Positions 6,368 through 13,710 of a DNA stretch of 15,603 nt are shown piece after piece. How positions within the stretch are numbered: position 1 is the first letter of the stretch; each line of letters opens with the position of its first letter. The notes below the pieces were generated by a model that did not search any database, was not told where the DNA came from, and saw nothing but the letters and a program-made list of their open reading frames with translations. Position numbers and translations under genes: made by a program. The DNA comes from JBFKAV01 sp041621405 (GTDB taxonomy: Bacteria; Pseudomonadota; Alphaproteobacteria; Rhodobacterales; Rhodobacteraceae): positions 1 through 15,603 of the forward strand of contig JBFKAV010000085.1 of the NCBI GenBank assembly GCA_041621405.1. Reading direction: 5' to 3'.

Positions 6368-7462
6368 ATGTTCAAACTGAAAACCCTAGCGTCCGGGGCG
6401 GCTGCTCTTGCGCTCATGGCCTCGGCCGCGATGGCCGAGACCGTGATCCGCGTGCAGTCGGTGATCCCGGCGAGCGCCGACGAAGTCGTGATGCTGCAGG
6501 AATTCGCCAACGACGTCGAGGCGCTGACCAACGGCTCGCTGAAGTTCGAGATCCTGCCCGCCGGCGCTGTCGTCGGCGTGGCCGAGACGCTCGACGCGGT
6601 CGATGCCGGGCTGATCGAGGGCGGCTTCGCCTGGACCCACTACTGGTCGGGCAAGCACCCCGCCGCGATGCTCTTCGGCTCGCCGGTCGCCGGCGCCGGC
6701 GTCGGCATCGACAACATCGCCTTCCTGTCGTGGTTCCAGTACGGCGGCGGCAAAGAGCTCTACGACCAGCTTTGGGACGAGATGGGCGTGAACGTGAAGG
6801 GCTTCATGCTGCAGCCCGTTGGCCCCGAGGCGCTCGGCTGGTTCAAGGAGCCGATCGCGTCCATGGACGACTTCCGCAAGTACCGCTTCCGCGCCCCGCC
6901 GGGCATCCCCGGCCAGACCTACCAGGACATCGGCGTGGCCGCGGTCGCCATGGGTGGCGGCGACATCCTGCCGGCGCTGGAGAAAGGCACGATCGACGCC
7001 GCCGAGTGGTGCTGCCCGAAGCCCGACTCGGTCTTCGGCTTCCAGAAGGTCCTCAAGCACTACTACCTGCAGGGCCTGCACCAGGTCGTCGTCAACGCCG
7101 ACCTCTACATCAACGGCGACGTCTACAACGCGCTCAGCGATCACGAGAAGAAGGCGCTCGAGGTTGCCGCCAACGCCTCGCTGTCGAAGGCCATGTCCTA
7201 CCGGATCTGGGAGAACGGCAAGGCGCTGAAGGATCTCGTCGACAATCAGGGCGTGATCCTGCACGACACCCCGGCCGATTACTTCCCGGCCTACATGAAC
7301 GCCGCGCGCGCGAGCCTCGAGAAGAACGCGGCCGAGAACGAGTTCTTTGCAACCGTCTGGAACAGCCAGAGGGAATTCGCCGAGATTGCGGTGCCGTTCT
7401 GGGCCGGTGCCCAGGCGTCGAACGCCGCCCTCGGAAAGGCGTTCGCCGACTCGCTGAAGTAA
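6368..7462 (+). CDS. TRAP transporter substrate-binding protein (DctP family, COG4663-like)
   Basis: This is the periplasmic binding protein of a TRAP transporter, 364 residues. The signal peptide MFKLKTLASGAAALALMASAAMA is probably cleaved after residue 23. The conserved arginine region is KYRFRAPPGIPGQTY (171-185), where DctP proteins hold the substrate carboxylate, and the later LPALEKGTIDAAEW segment is also standard. EWCCPKPD at 213-220 stands where the FcbT1/TakP-like subfamily usually has EWVGPYDD. The start at 6368 is fixed by AGGGAGGA seven to eight bases upstream; an open extension further upstream lacks such a site and would put the signal peptide inside the protein. It lies 146 bp after the GMC gene and 96 bp before the permease gene, with a stem-loop between. 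The ligand is unknown, but the arginine suggests an organic acid or other small polar compound. Confidence 0.92.
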   Translation: MFKLKTLASGAAALALMASAAMAETVIRVQSVIPASADEVVMLQEFANDVEALTNGSLKFEILPAGAVVGVAETLDAVDAGLIEGGFAWTHYWSGKHPAAMLFGSPVAGAGVGIDNIAFLSWFQYGGGKELYDQLWDEMGVNVKGFMLQPVGPEALGWFKEPIASMDDFRKYRFRAPPGIPGQTYQDIGVAAVAMGGGDILPALEKGTIDAAEWCCPKPDSVFGFQKVLKHYYLQGLHQVVVNADLYINGDVYNALSDHEKKALEVAANASLSKAMSYRIWENGKALKDLVDNQGVILHDTPADYFPAYMNAARASLEKNAAENEFFATVWNSQREFAEIAVPFWAGAQASNAALGKAFADSLK

Positions 7463-7473
7463 GCCAGCATTGC

Positions 7474-7497
7474 GGCGGGCCCCTGCGTGGGCCCGCC
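7474..7497 (+). terminator. Intercistronic stem-loop between TRAP binding protein and permease
   Basis: GGCGGGCCC (7474-7482) pairs perfectly with GGGCCCGCC (7489-7497) around a six-base loop, starting 12 bp after the stop codon. There is no T-run. The likely effect is partial termination or protection of the upstream mRNA, so that binding protein exceeds permease. Inferred from position. Confidence 0.6.
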
Positions 7498-7558
7498 GTC
7501 CCTCGCCGCAAGCACCCCTGATAGCGGGGCGCTTCCGACAGGGGACGGGGAGCAAGAG

Positions 7559-9817
7559 ATGGCCGAAGAAGTCAAGTCCGAAGAACTCGACATCACCGAC
7601 GAGCTGATCGCCGAGCGCCGCGCCGGCGCGCCCGGCGAGACGCCGGAGGACATGGCGCCGTGGAAGCGCACGCTGATCTGGTGGATCGACAATCTCAACC
7701 TCTGGGTCGGCCGTGCGGCCTGCCTGTTGCTGGTGCCGGTCATCGTGGTGATGGTCTGGGAGGTGGTGTCGCGCAAGATGTTCCTCGCGCCGACCAACTT
7801 CGCCTACGAATACAGCCGGATGCTCGCCGGCGCGATGTTCATGCTCGGGGCCGGCTACGCGCTGATGCGCGGTGTTCACATCCGCGCCGACTTCCTCTAC
7901 CGCAACTGGTCGGTCAAGACCCAGGCAACGGTCGACGCCGCGCTCTACCTGCTTTTCTACTTCCCGGCGATGCTGTTCTTTTTCTGGGTGTCTCTCGGGT
8001 TTACCTGGAACGCCTGGGCGACCTGGGAACGCTCGATGGATACCGCGATGATGGCGCCCTTGGCGCCCGCGCGGACTGCGATGCCGCTCGCCGCACTGTT
8101 CCTCTTCCTGCAGGGCATCGCCGAGCTTCTGCGTTCGCTGCACGACATGCCCGAGCGGCGACGCAGCCTTTTCGTGAGGTTCCTACCGGTCTACGCGCTG
8201 ATCCTGGCTCTCGTCTTCGCCATTGCCTTCTTCCCCGACGCGTTGCCGCTCGCGATGCCGGGGATCGATGGCGTCATGAGCGGGTTCGGCCTCGGCGGCC
8301 TCTCCAACGAGGCGATCGGCTTTCTGATGATCGCGGTGATGCTGTTCTCGATCTTCGTCGGCTTCCCGATCTCCTTCACGCTGATCTTCCTGGGCTTCTT
8401 CTTCGGCGCCTGGGGCTTCTCCGGCAGGCTGACCTTCTACCTCCAGACCTTCCAGTTCAACGCGACCATGCTCGACAACCAGCTGGTCGCGGTGCCGCTT
8501 TTCGTCTTCATGGGCATCCTCATGGAGCAGGCGGGGCTGATGGAGCGGCTTTTCACTTCGGTCCAGCTGATGTTCAGCCGCACCCGCGGGTCGCTCTACG
8601 TGGCGGTGCTCTTCGTCTCGACGATCTTCGCCGCGGCGACGGGCATCGTTGGCGCGAGCGTGACGATCCTCGGCATCATGGCGGCGCGGACGATGAACAA
8701 GTCGGGTTACGACGTCCGCCTCGCCTCGGGCACGATCACCGCGGGCGGCACGCTGGGCATCCTGATCCCGCCCTCGATCATGCTGGTGGTCATGGGGCCG
8801 GTCCTCGAGGTCCCGGTCACCGACCTCTTCGCCGCCGCGATCATCCCCGGCATCATGCTGGCGCTCCTTTACATGGCCTACGCGCTCCTGCGCTGCTGGC
8901 TGAACGGCGACCTCGGCCCGATCCTCTCCGAAGAGGACCAGCCCGAGACCTCGCCCTACTACTTCCTCGAGTTCACCACCGTCATGGCGGCTCTCGTCAT
9001 CCTCTGCTGGCTTGCCGGCCTCGGCCTCACCGGGCGGCTCGGCGGCCTCTTCCCGCTCGCCGGCCTCGTGGTCCCGCTCGCCTGGGTCGGGGTCATGGTC
9101 CTGGTCTACCGCTGGGTCCGCGAGACCAGGCCCGGCGGGTTCTACTATTCCGAGCTCTGGAAGGAGTTCTTCCTCGGCCTCGTCCCGCCGACGACGCTCG
9201 TCGCCTTCGCGCTCGGCTCGATCCTGCTCGGCTGGGCGACGCCGGCCGAGGCCGCGGCCTTCGGGGCGTTCGGCGCGATCCTGCTCTCGCTCGGCTACCG
9301 CAAGCTGACGGTCGGGAGATTCTACGACGCGCTCATCAAGACGCTCGAGATCACCGTCCTCATCATGTTCCTCGTCGCTGCGTCGAACTTCTTCGGCGCC
9401 GTGTTCTCGCGGCTCGGGACGCCGACGATGCTGACCGAACTGCTCCTGCAGTGGGATCTCAGCCAGACCGCGGTGCTGGTCATCGTCATGGCGCTGATCT
9501 TCCTTCTGGGATGGCCGCTCGAGTGGGTGCCGATCGTGCTCATCATCGTGCCGATCCTGATCCCGGCGCTCGTCGAGCTCGACGTGAACCTGACCTGGTT
9601 CGGCATCCTCGTGGCGGTGAACCTGCAGACCGCCTGGCTCAGTCCGCCGGTGGCCTTGTCGGCCTACTTCCTGAAAGGCGTGGTGCCGGAGTGGGATCTG
9701 AAGGACATCTACCTCGGCATGATGCAGTTCATGGTGATCCAGGTCATCGGGCTGATCCTGATCTTCACCTTCCCGCAAATCGCGCTGTGGCTTCCCGCCT
9801 ATGTCTACAGCCAATGA
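7559..9817 (+). CDS. Fused TRAP transporter permease, DctQ-DctM
   Basis: This is an inner-membrane protein of 752 residues that joins the two TRAP permease subunits. Residues about 35-200 are the small DctQ part with four helices, including VVSRKMFLAPTNFAYEYSRM and YALMRGVHIRADFLY. A linking helix follows at about 208-225 (LPVYALILALVFAIAFF). Residues about 250-752 are the large DctM part, with the VAVPLFVFMGILMEQAG motif at 310-326 and GGTLGILIPPSIMLVV at 396-411. The DctM part has an extra segment with two more hydrophobic stretches at about 470-520, longer than the usual single DctM. The ATG at 7559 has GGGGAG upstream; the frame is open further 5' but carries only linker-like sequence. 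It works with the DctP protein encoded just before it and is powered by a sodium or proton gradient, as is known for the family. Confidence 0.93.
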   Translation: MAEEVKSEELDITDELIAERRAGAPGETPEDMAPWKRTLIWWIDNLNLWVGRAACLLLVPVIVVMVWEVVSRKMFLAPTNFAYEYSRMLAGAMFMLGAGYALMRGVHIRADFLYRNWSVKTQATVDAALYLLFYFPAMLFFFWVSLGFTWNAWATWERSMDTAMMAPLAPARTAMPLAALFLFLQGIAELLRSLHDMPERRRSLFVRFLPVYALILALVFAIAFFPDALPLAMPGIDGVMSGFGLGGLSNEAIGFLMIAVMLFSIFVGFPISFTLIFLGFFFGAWGFSGRLTFYLQTFQFNATMLDNQLVAVPLFVFMGILMEQAGLMERLFTSVQLMFSRTRGSLYVAVLFVSTIFAAATGIVGASVTILGIMAARTMNKSGYDVRLASGTITAGGTLGILIPPSIMLVVMGPVLEVPVTDLFAAAIIPGIMLALLYMAYALLRCWLNGDLGPILSEEDQPETSPYYFLEFTTVMAALVILCWLAGLGLTGRLGGLFPLAGLVVPLAWVGVMVLVYRWVRETRPGGFYYSELWKEFFLGLVPPTTLVAFALGSILLGWATPAEAAAFGAFGAILLSLGYRKLTVGRFYDALIKTLEITVLIMFLVAASNFFGAVFSRLGTPTMLTELLLQWDLSQTAVLVIVMALIFLLGWPLEWVPIVLIIVPILIPALVELDVNLTWFGILVAVNLQTAWLSPPVALSAYFLKGVVPEWDLKDIYLGMMQFMVIQVIGLILIFTFPQIALWLPAYVYSQ

Positions 9818-9859
9818 TCGAACCCGTCGCGACCAAGGCGCATACCTGAAGGAGCGGCC

Positions 9860-10906
9860 ATGACGGCACCTCGTTCCGCCGTTTCCTACCTCAAGTGGCC
9901 GCTCATCGTGACGGCCGTCGGGCTCGTGCTGTCCGGCTGGCTCGGCTGGGCGACCGAGGGCTCCTGGAACGGCGTCCTGTCGTTCCTGCTGATCGGATCG
10001 GTCCTTGCGGCACTGGAAATCTCGCTCTCGTTCGACAATGCGATCGTCAACGCCAACAAGCTGATCGAGATGACGCCGCTGTGGCGGCGGCGCTTCCTGA
10101 CCTGGGGCATCCTGATCGCCGTCTTCGGCATGCGCATCGTATTCCCGCTGGCGATCGTCGCGATCTTCGCCTGGATCAACCCGTTCGAGGCGGTCCGCCT
10201 GGCGCTGGCCGACCCCGACGAATACGCCCGGATCATCAAGAGCAGCCACGGCTCGATCGCCGCATTCGGCGGCACCTTCCTGATGATGGTGGCGCTGAAG
10301 TTCTTCGTCGACGAGGACAAGTCGATCGACTGGATCGAGGTCCTCGAGCGCCGGCTCAGGAAATGCGGCTCGGTCCGAGGGTTCGAGATCGCCTTCGTCC
10401 TCGTCATCGTGGTGGCGATCACCCAGGCGCTGCCCGACGACCATCACGCGTCTTTTCTCTTTTCGGCGATCATGGGGCTTCTGGTCTTCACCCTGGTCGA
10501 CGGGCTCGGAACCTTCCTTGACCAGTCGTCACGCGCGGTCAGCCACCTCGGCGCGCGCGGCGGGCTCGGCGCGTTCCTCTACCTCGAAGTGCTCGACGCC
10601 AGTTTCTCTTTCGACGGGGTGATCGGCGCCTTCGCGCTGACGACGAACATCATCCTGATCGCGATCGGGCTCGGGATCGGCGCGATGTACGTCCGCTCGA
10701 TGACGATCATGCTGGTCGAGAAGGGCACGCTGCGGCAGTTCCGCTACCTCGAGCACGGCGCGTTCTACTCGATCTTCGCGCTGGCCGTGATCCTCTTCCT
10801 GCAATCCCTGGTGCATATCCCCGAGACGCTCACGGGGCTGATCGGCGTGGCGCTGATCGGCTTTTCCCTGATCTCCTCCATTCGCCACAACCGCCGGGAA
10901 GCATAG
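9860..10906 (+). CDS. DUF475 / TerC-superfamily integral membrane protein
   Basis: This is a polytopic membrane protein of 348 residues. It shows the two acidic repeats typical of the TerC-like superfamily: EISLSFDNAIVNAN in the first half and LDASFSFDGVIGAFA in the second, each placing Asp within a membrane helix. About eight to nine hydrophobic segments are visible, with a cytoplasmic-looking charged loop at DEDKSIDWIEVLERRLRKC. TerC relatives are linked to metal-ion export or tellurite resistance, but DUF475 itself has no settled function. The start at 9860 has AAGGAG at a good distance. It lies only 42 bp after the TRAP permease gene on the same strand, so it is probably in the same operon. 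A metal-related function in a TRAP operon is unexpected, and I do not assign one. Confidence 0.88.
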   Translation: MTAPRSAVSYLKWPLIVTAVGLVLSGWLGWATEGSWNGVLSFLLIGSVLAALEISLSFDNAIVNANKLIEMTPLWRRRFLTWGILIAVFGMRIVFPLAIVAIFAWINPFEAVRLALADPDEYARIIKSSHGSIAAFGGTFLMMVALKFFVDEDKSIDWIEVLERRLRKCGSVRGFEIAFVLVIVVAITQALPDDHHASFLFSAIMGLLVFTLVDGLGTFLDQSSRAVSHLGARGGLGAFLYLEVLDASFSFDGVIGAFALTTNIILIAIGLGIGAMYVRSMTIMLVEKGTLRQFRYLEHGAFYSIFALAVILFLQSLVHIPETLTGLIGVALIGFSLISSIRHNRREA

Positions 10907-10989
10907 GTCTGCCGCATGAACGCGCCCGCCTGCGAAGGGACCAAGGAGCCGGCGTTCCGCGAGGTGAGGGACCCGTCGCCGACCGCCGG

Positions 10990-10999
10990 AAAGCGCTTT
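10990..10999. promoter_or_regulatory. Short palindrome upstream of the universal stress protein gene
   Basis: AAAGCGCTTT is a perfect 10-bp palindrome in the 269-bp gap between the DUF475 and universal stress protein genes. The gap is long enough for a separate promoter, but I find no convincing -35/-10 pair. A palindrome this short could be chance. Confidence 0.2.
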
Positions 11000-11175
11000 G
11001 TCCCTGACGAGGCGGCAGGCATCCACGGTTCAGACATGCGCGCAAGTCTCAGCGATGACGAGCGCGGGCCGGCGCCGAGACCATTCGGGACCATCGCGCA
11101 AAGGCGGTCGCGGCGCCCAAGAATGCCCTTGCATCGCGGAATTGAACTGGAACGGTCACCGGACGGAGCAACCAC

Positions 11176-11586
11176 ATGTACCGCAAGATCCTCGTCGCCA
11201 TGGCGCTCGATCATGGAGTGTCGCCGAAACTGCTCGAGATTGCCCGCGGGCTCAGCGCCCCCGACGTCGAGATCCTCGCCCTCCACGTGATCGAAGAGCC
11301 GCCCGGCTCGGCCCACGCCAAGCTGCGGGAGGATCTGCTGCAGCAGGGGGTCGAACGCGCCAAGGCGTTGCTCGAAGAAAAGCTCTCGGGCGCCGGCAAC
11401 GTGAAGGCCAAGCTGGTCAACGGCCACGTGTCGCGAACCATCGTCGACTTCGCCACGGATAACAGCGTCGACTGCATCGTGATGGGTTCGCACAAGCCGG
11501 GCCTCTCCGATTACCTTCTCGGATCGACCGCCGCGCGGGTTGTGCGGCACGCTGCGTGCTCGGTGCATGTCTACCGCAGCGTCTGA
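11176..11586 (+). CDS. Universal stress protein (UspA family)
   Basis: This is a small cytoplasmic protein of 136 residues, a single UspA domain. It starts MYRKILVAMALDHG, the usual first strand, with Asp12 where the family contacts the adenine-nucleotide ring. The nucleotide-phosphate motif is MGSHKPGLSDYLLGSTA (103-119), matching the G-x2-G-x9-G-S/T pattern of ATP-binding members, and it ends with the usual VVRHAACSVHVYR strand. An ATP-binding USP is therefore likely. It follows the TRAP and DUF475 genes on the same strand after 269 bp, so it may have its own promoter. In Halomonas elongata the USP TeaD controls the TeaABC TRAP transporter, so a similar role here is possible but unproven. 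Confidence 0.92.
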   Translation: MYRKILVAMALDHGVSPKLLEIARGLSAPDVEILALHVIEEPPGSAHAKLREDLLQQGVERAKALLEEKLSGAGNVKAKLVNGHVSRTIVDFATDNSVDCIVMGSHKPGLSDYLLGSTAARVVRHAACSVHVYRSV

Positions 11587-11822
11587 CCTGGCCGGCCGGA
11601 GCCCGGTGCACAATCGAAGAGGCGCAGGGTGTACGGCATCAGCGATGATGGCCGCACGATCATGCTCCTGCGCGCCTTGCGGTGAGTTCCGGCGAAGTCC
11701 GAAAGCTCGCCGCAGATGCCGGGGACGGAGCTCGTAGCCAGAACTAGCAGTGCCGACAAGGGCGACGGCGGTTTGCCTTTGCGAGCTTTGATGCTGCCGT
11801 GGTCCGGACCGGGAAGGCGCAT

Positions 11823-12878
11823 TCACTCGGCTGGCGAAAGCCTGAATTTCTTTCGGTAGGCGCCCGGTGTCATCGCAACCGAGCGCTTGAAAAGCCGTCT
11901 GAAAAACGCGGCATCCTCGTAGCCGACCTGCCAACTGATCTCGTCGACCGGAGTCGAGCTCGTTTCAAGCTGGCGCTTGGCTTCCTCCACCCTGAGTTTC
12001 TGGACATAGGCGATCGGGGGCATCCCGGTTGCCGAACGGAAACGCCGCTTGAATGTCCGCGCGTTCAGGCCGCTTCTTTTGGTCATCTCATCAACCGGAC
12101 TGGCCACGGAGAAGTGCCGCTCAATCCAGTTCTGGCAGTCAAGGATCAGTGTGTCGCCGTGGTCTCGCGGCGGAGAGAAAACGATGAACGGCGCAAGCCC
12201 TTCTCGATGCCATTCAAGGGCGAAATACCGGGCCATGCCCAAAGCTGCTGCAGCGCCGACATGCCGGGTGATGAGATGGAGAACAAGATCGTGCCAGGAT
12301 GTCGATGCCCCCGATGAGATCAGTTCGTCCCTTTCCCCGGATATGACGAGCGACTTCTGGGGCTCGACTGGGACATCGGGGTACGTCTCTCGGAACTTCT
12401 GTTCGAACGCCCAGTGAACCGTCGCTGGCATGCCCCTGAACAGGCCGGTTTCTCCGAGCAGGAATATGCCCGAACATGCCGAGCACAAGAGCGATCCCTG
12501 ACCGTGCATTTCGTTCAGCCATCCAACCGTGGCGGGGTAGCGTCCCGCACGCCAGGTCTTTCCCGGGACCAGCAGCGACGGGACGATGATTGCATCCGTC
12601 TTTGCGACATCCGCGACCGATCGGTGCGGCCGCATCGGCAAGCCGTTGGCCAGTGAGAAGGCTTCGTCGCTCTCGCTGACGATCTCGACAGAAAACGGTG
12701 GGCTTGCTGGAACCGACTTGTCCAAGGCGGCAGCAGCCGGGAACGACGTCAGGGTGTCGTAGATCCCGCCAAGCGTGGACATCACGCAGTCCGGGACTGC
12801 GACAAGGCTGACGTGAATCTGGGGTGTCTGAGGCGCAGCCATGCCGATGGTTGTCACATTTGGCCTGTTTTTGGCCAT
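11823..12878 (-). CDS. GlxA-type regulator: DJ-1/PfpI domain plus AraC DNA-binding domain
   Basis: This is a transcriptional regulator of 351 residues from the chosen start. The N-terminal DJ-1/PfpI-like domain (about 20-200) includes the nucleophile-elbow sequence LLCSACSGIFLLGETGLF, with Cys135 at the usual cysteine site. The C-terminal AraC domain has two helix-turn-helix units: about 258-281, ending NARTFKRRFRSATGMPP, and about 308-340, with ISWQVGYEDAAFFRRLFKR and MTPGAYRKKF. I chose the ATG at 12878 (MAKNRPNV); 12842 is possible. The frame is open to 13013, but the extra 45 residues have no family similarity and would cover two palindromes that look like operators. It is divergent from the OsmC and MATE genes and probably controls them. 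The signal it senses is unknown. GlxA-type proteins often use the DJ-1 domain without enzyme activity. Confidence 0.9.
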   Translation of the reverse strand: MAKNRPNVTTIGMAAPQTPQIHVSLVAVPDCVMSTLGGIYDTLTSFPAAAALDKSVPASPPFSVEIVSESDEAFSLANGLPMRPHRSVADVAKTDAIIVPSLLVPGKTWRAGRYPATVGWLNEMHGQGSLLCSACSGIFLLGETGLFRGMPATVHWAFEQKFRETYPDVPVEPQKSLVISGERDELISSGASTSWHDLVLHLITRHVGAAAALGMARYFALEWHREGLAPFIVFSPPRDHGDTLILDCQNWIERHFSVASPVDEMTKRSGLNARTFKRRFRSATGMPPIAYVQKLRVEEAKRQLETSSTPVDEISWQVGYEDAAFFRRLFKRSVAMTPGAYRKKFRLSPAE

Positions 12879-12902
12879 TGTGGCTCTGCCGAAACCTTGA
12901 CG

Positions 12903-12918
12903 CAACCGGTAACCGTTG
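12903..12918. promoter_or_regulatory. Imperfect palindrome, possible GlxA-type regulator site
   Basis: CAACCGGTAACCGTTG is symmetric at 12 of 16 positions and lies 25 bp upstream of the chosen regulator start, in the divergent region shared with the OsmC gene. AraC-type proteins more often bind direct repeats, so this is only a candidate. Confidence 0.35.
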
Positions 12919-12926
12919 GGGCGCAG

Positions 12927-12940
12927 AAGGCACATGCCTT
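12927..12940. promoter_or_regulatory. Palindrome in GlxA/OsmC divergent region
   Basis: AAGGCA and TGCCTT form a perfect inverted repeat around a two-base spacer, 49 bp from the chosen regulator start and 93 bp before the OsmC start. Its location fits an operator for either divergent gene. Nothing in the sequence identifies the binding protein. Confidence 0.35.
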
Positions 12941-13033
12941 TGTCGCACCGAGCCCCTTCATCCCGAAGGAAGCAACCCGATCCGCTCTCGCAAGTGGAGG
13001 GGCTGCGATGCACAATTCTGAAAGGAGACTAAG

Positions 13034-13603
13034 ATGTACGACCAGAACGAATCCGCCGATCACGAGATCCTCAATGGGATCGATGTCACGGCCTACAAGG
13101 AAACCATCGAGGCGGTGCGCGAGGACCCGCCGCTTGCGCGTTTCGAGTTCCGCGCCGCCAACGCATGGGATGATGGCGGCGTCAACGTAACGAGGATTTC
13201 CACCTACTTCGGCGCCGGCGAGGAACAGGGCATCGACGACCGCGAGTTCCAGCTTGTCGCCGACGAGCCCCCGGTGCTTTTCGGCACTGACACGGCGCCC
13301 ACGCCGGTCGAGATCTTGCTGCACGCCCTTGCGGCCTGCCTGACCAACACGATCGTCTACAAGGCCTCGGTACGAGGGATCCGGATCGACAAGATCGCGT
13401 CGGAGTTCCATGGCGATCTCAATGCGCTGAAATTTCTGGATATCAGCAATGAGGGCCGCCTCGGCTTTCGCTCCATTCGCGCGAAATTCCGCGTCCGCGC
13501 GAACGCTTCCGAGGAGCAGATCCACGAACTGCTCGGCTACTCGCCGGTCCTCGACGTGGTCCAGAACGGCACGCCGGTAACCCTCTCGGTCGAGAAGGAA
13601 TAG
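13034..13603 (+). CDS. OsmC-family protein lacking the resolving cysteine
   Basis: This is a cytoplasmic OsmC/Ohr-superfamily protein of 189 residues. OsmC and Ohr proteins reduce organic hydroperoxides with a pair of cysteines. The first site is clear: PVEILLHALAACLTNT, with Cys102 after the family's typical LxxALAxC helix. At the second site, where the family usually has CPV, this protein has YSPVLDVV, so Ser170 replaces the resolving cysteine. Cys102 is the only cysteine in the protein. The N-terminal ~35 residues precede the usual domain start. The ATG at 13034 has AAAGGAGA at a good distance. It is divergent from the GlxA-type regulator and followed by a MATE pump gene, so a role in a stress response tied to export is plausible. 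Whether it still reduces peroxides is doubtful. Confidence 0.9.
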   Translation: MYDQNESADHEILNGIDVTAYKETIEAVREDPPLARFEFRAANAWDDGGVNVTRISTYFGAGEEQGIDDREFQLVADEPPVLFGTDTAPTPVEILLHALAACLTNTIVYKASVRGIRIDKIASEFHGDLNALKFLDISNEGRLGFRSIRAKFRVRANASEEQIHELLGYSPVLDVVQNGTPVTLSVEKE

Positions 13604-13616
13604 CTGGGGCCACCGA

Positions 13617-13646
13617 GGCCGCCCGCGGTAGGTCCCGCGAGCGGCC
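13617..13646 (+). terminator. Intercistronic stem-loop between OsmC and MATE genes
   Basis: GGCCGCCCGCGG (13617-13628) pairs with CCGCGAGCGGCC (13635-13646) with a single mismatch around a six-base loop. It starts 13 bp after the OsmC stop codon and ends 64 bp before the MATE start. No T-run follows. It may be a partial terminator that lowers expression of the pump relative to the OsmC protein. Confidence 0.6.
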
Positions 13647-13710
13647 AAGACCCACATACCCCCTTTCAGCAGCAGCACCGGCAACGCCAGACCGGAAGGA
13701 GATTTGTGCC

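Noticed and set aside
6386..8143. Minus-strand open frame of 585 codons opposite the TRAP binding protein
   Set aside because: Antisense shadow of a high-GC gene; no recognisable domain and biased composition.
8183..10447. Minus-strand open frame of 754 codons opposite the TRAP permease and DUF475 genes
   Set aside because: It is antisense to two well-supported membrane protein genes, and its product is a low-complexity Asp/Glu/Arg/His-rich string expected from high-GC antisense frames.
11587..11822. Short open frames in the gap between the universal stress protein and the convergent GlxA-type regulator
   Set aside because: None has a ribosome site or recognisable product. The 10-bp palindrome GGTCCGGACC at 11801-11810 is too short to interpret.
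12879..13013. N-terminal extension of the GlxA-type regulator
   Set aside because: The Cys/Arg-rich extension does not resemble the family and would cover palindromic, operator-like sequence between the divergent genes.
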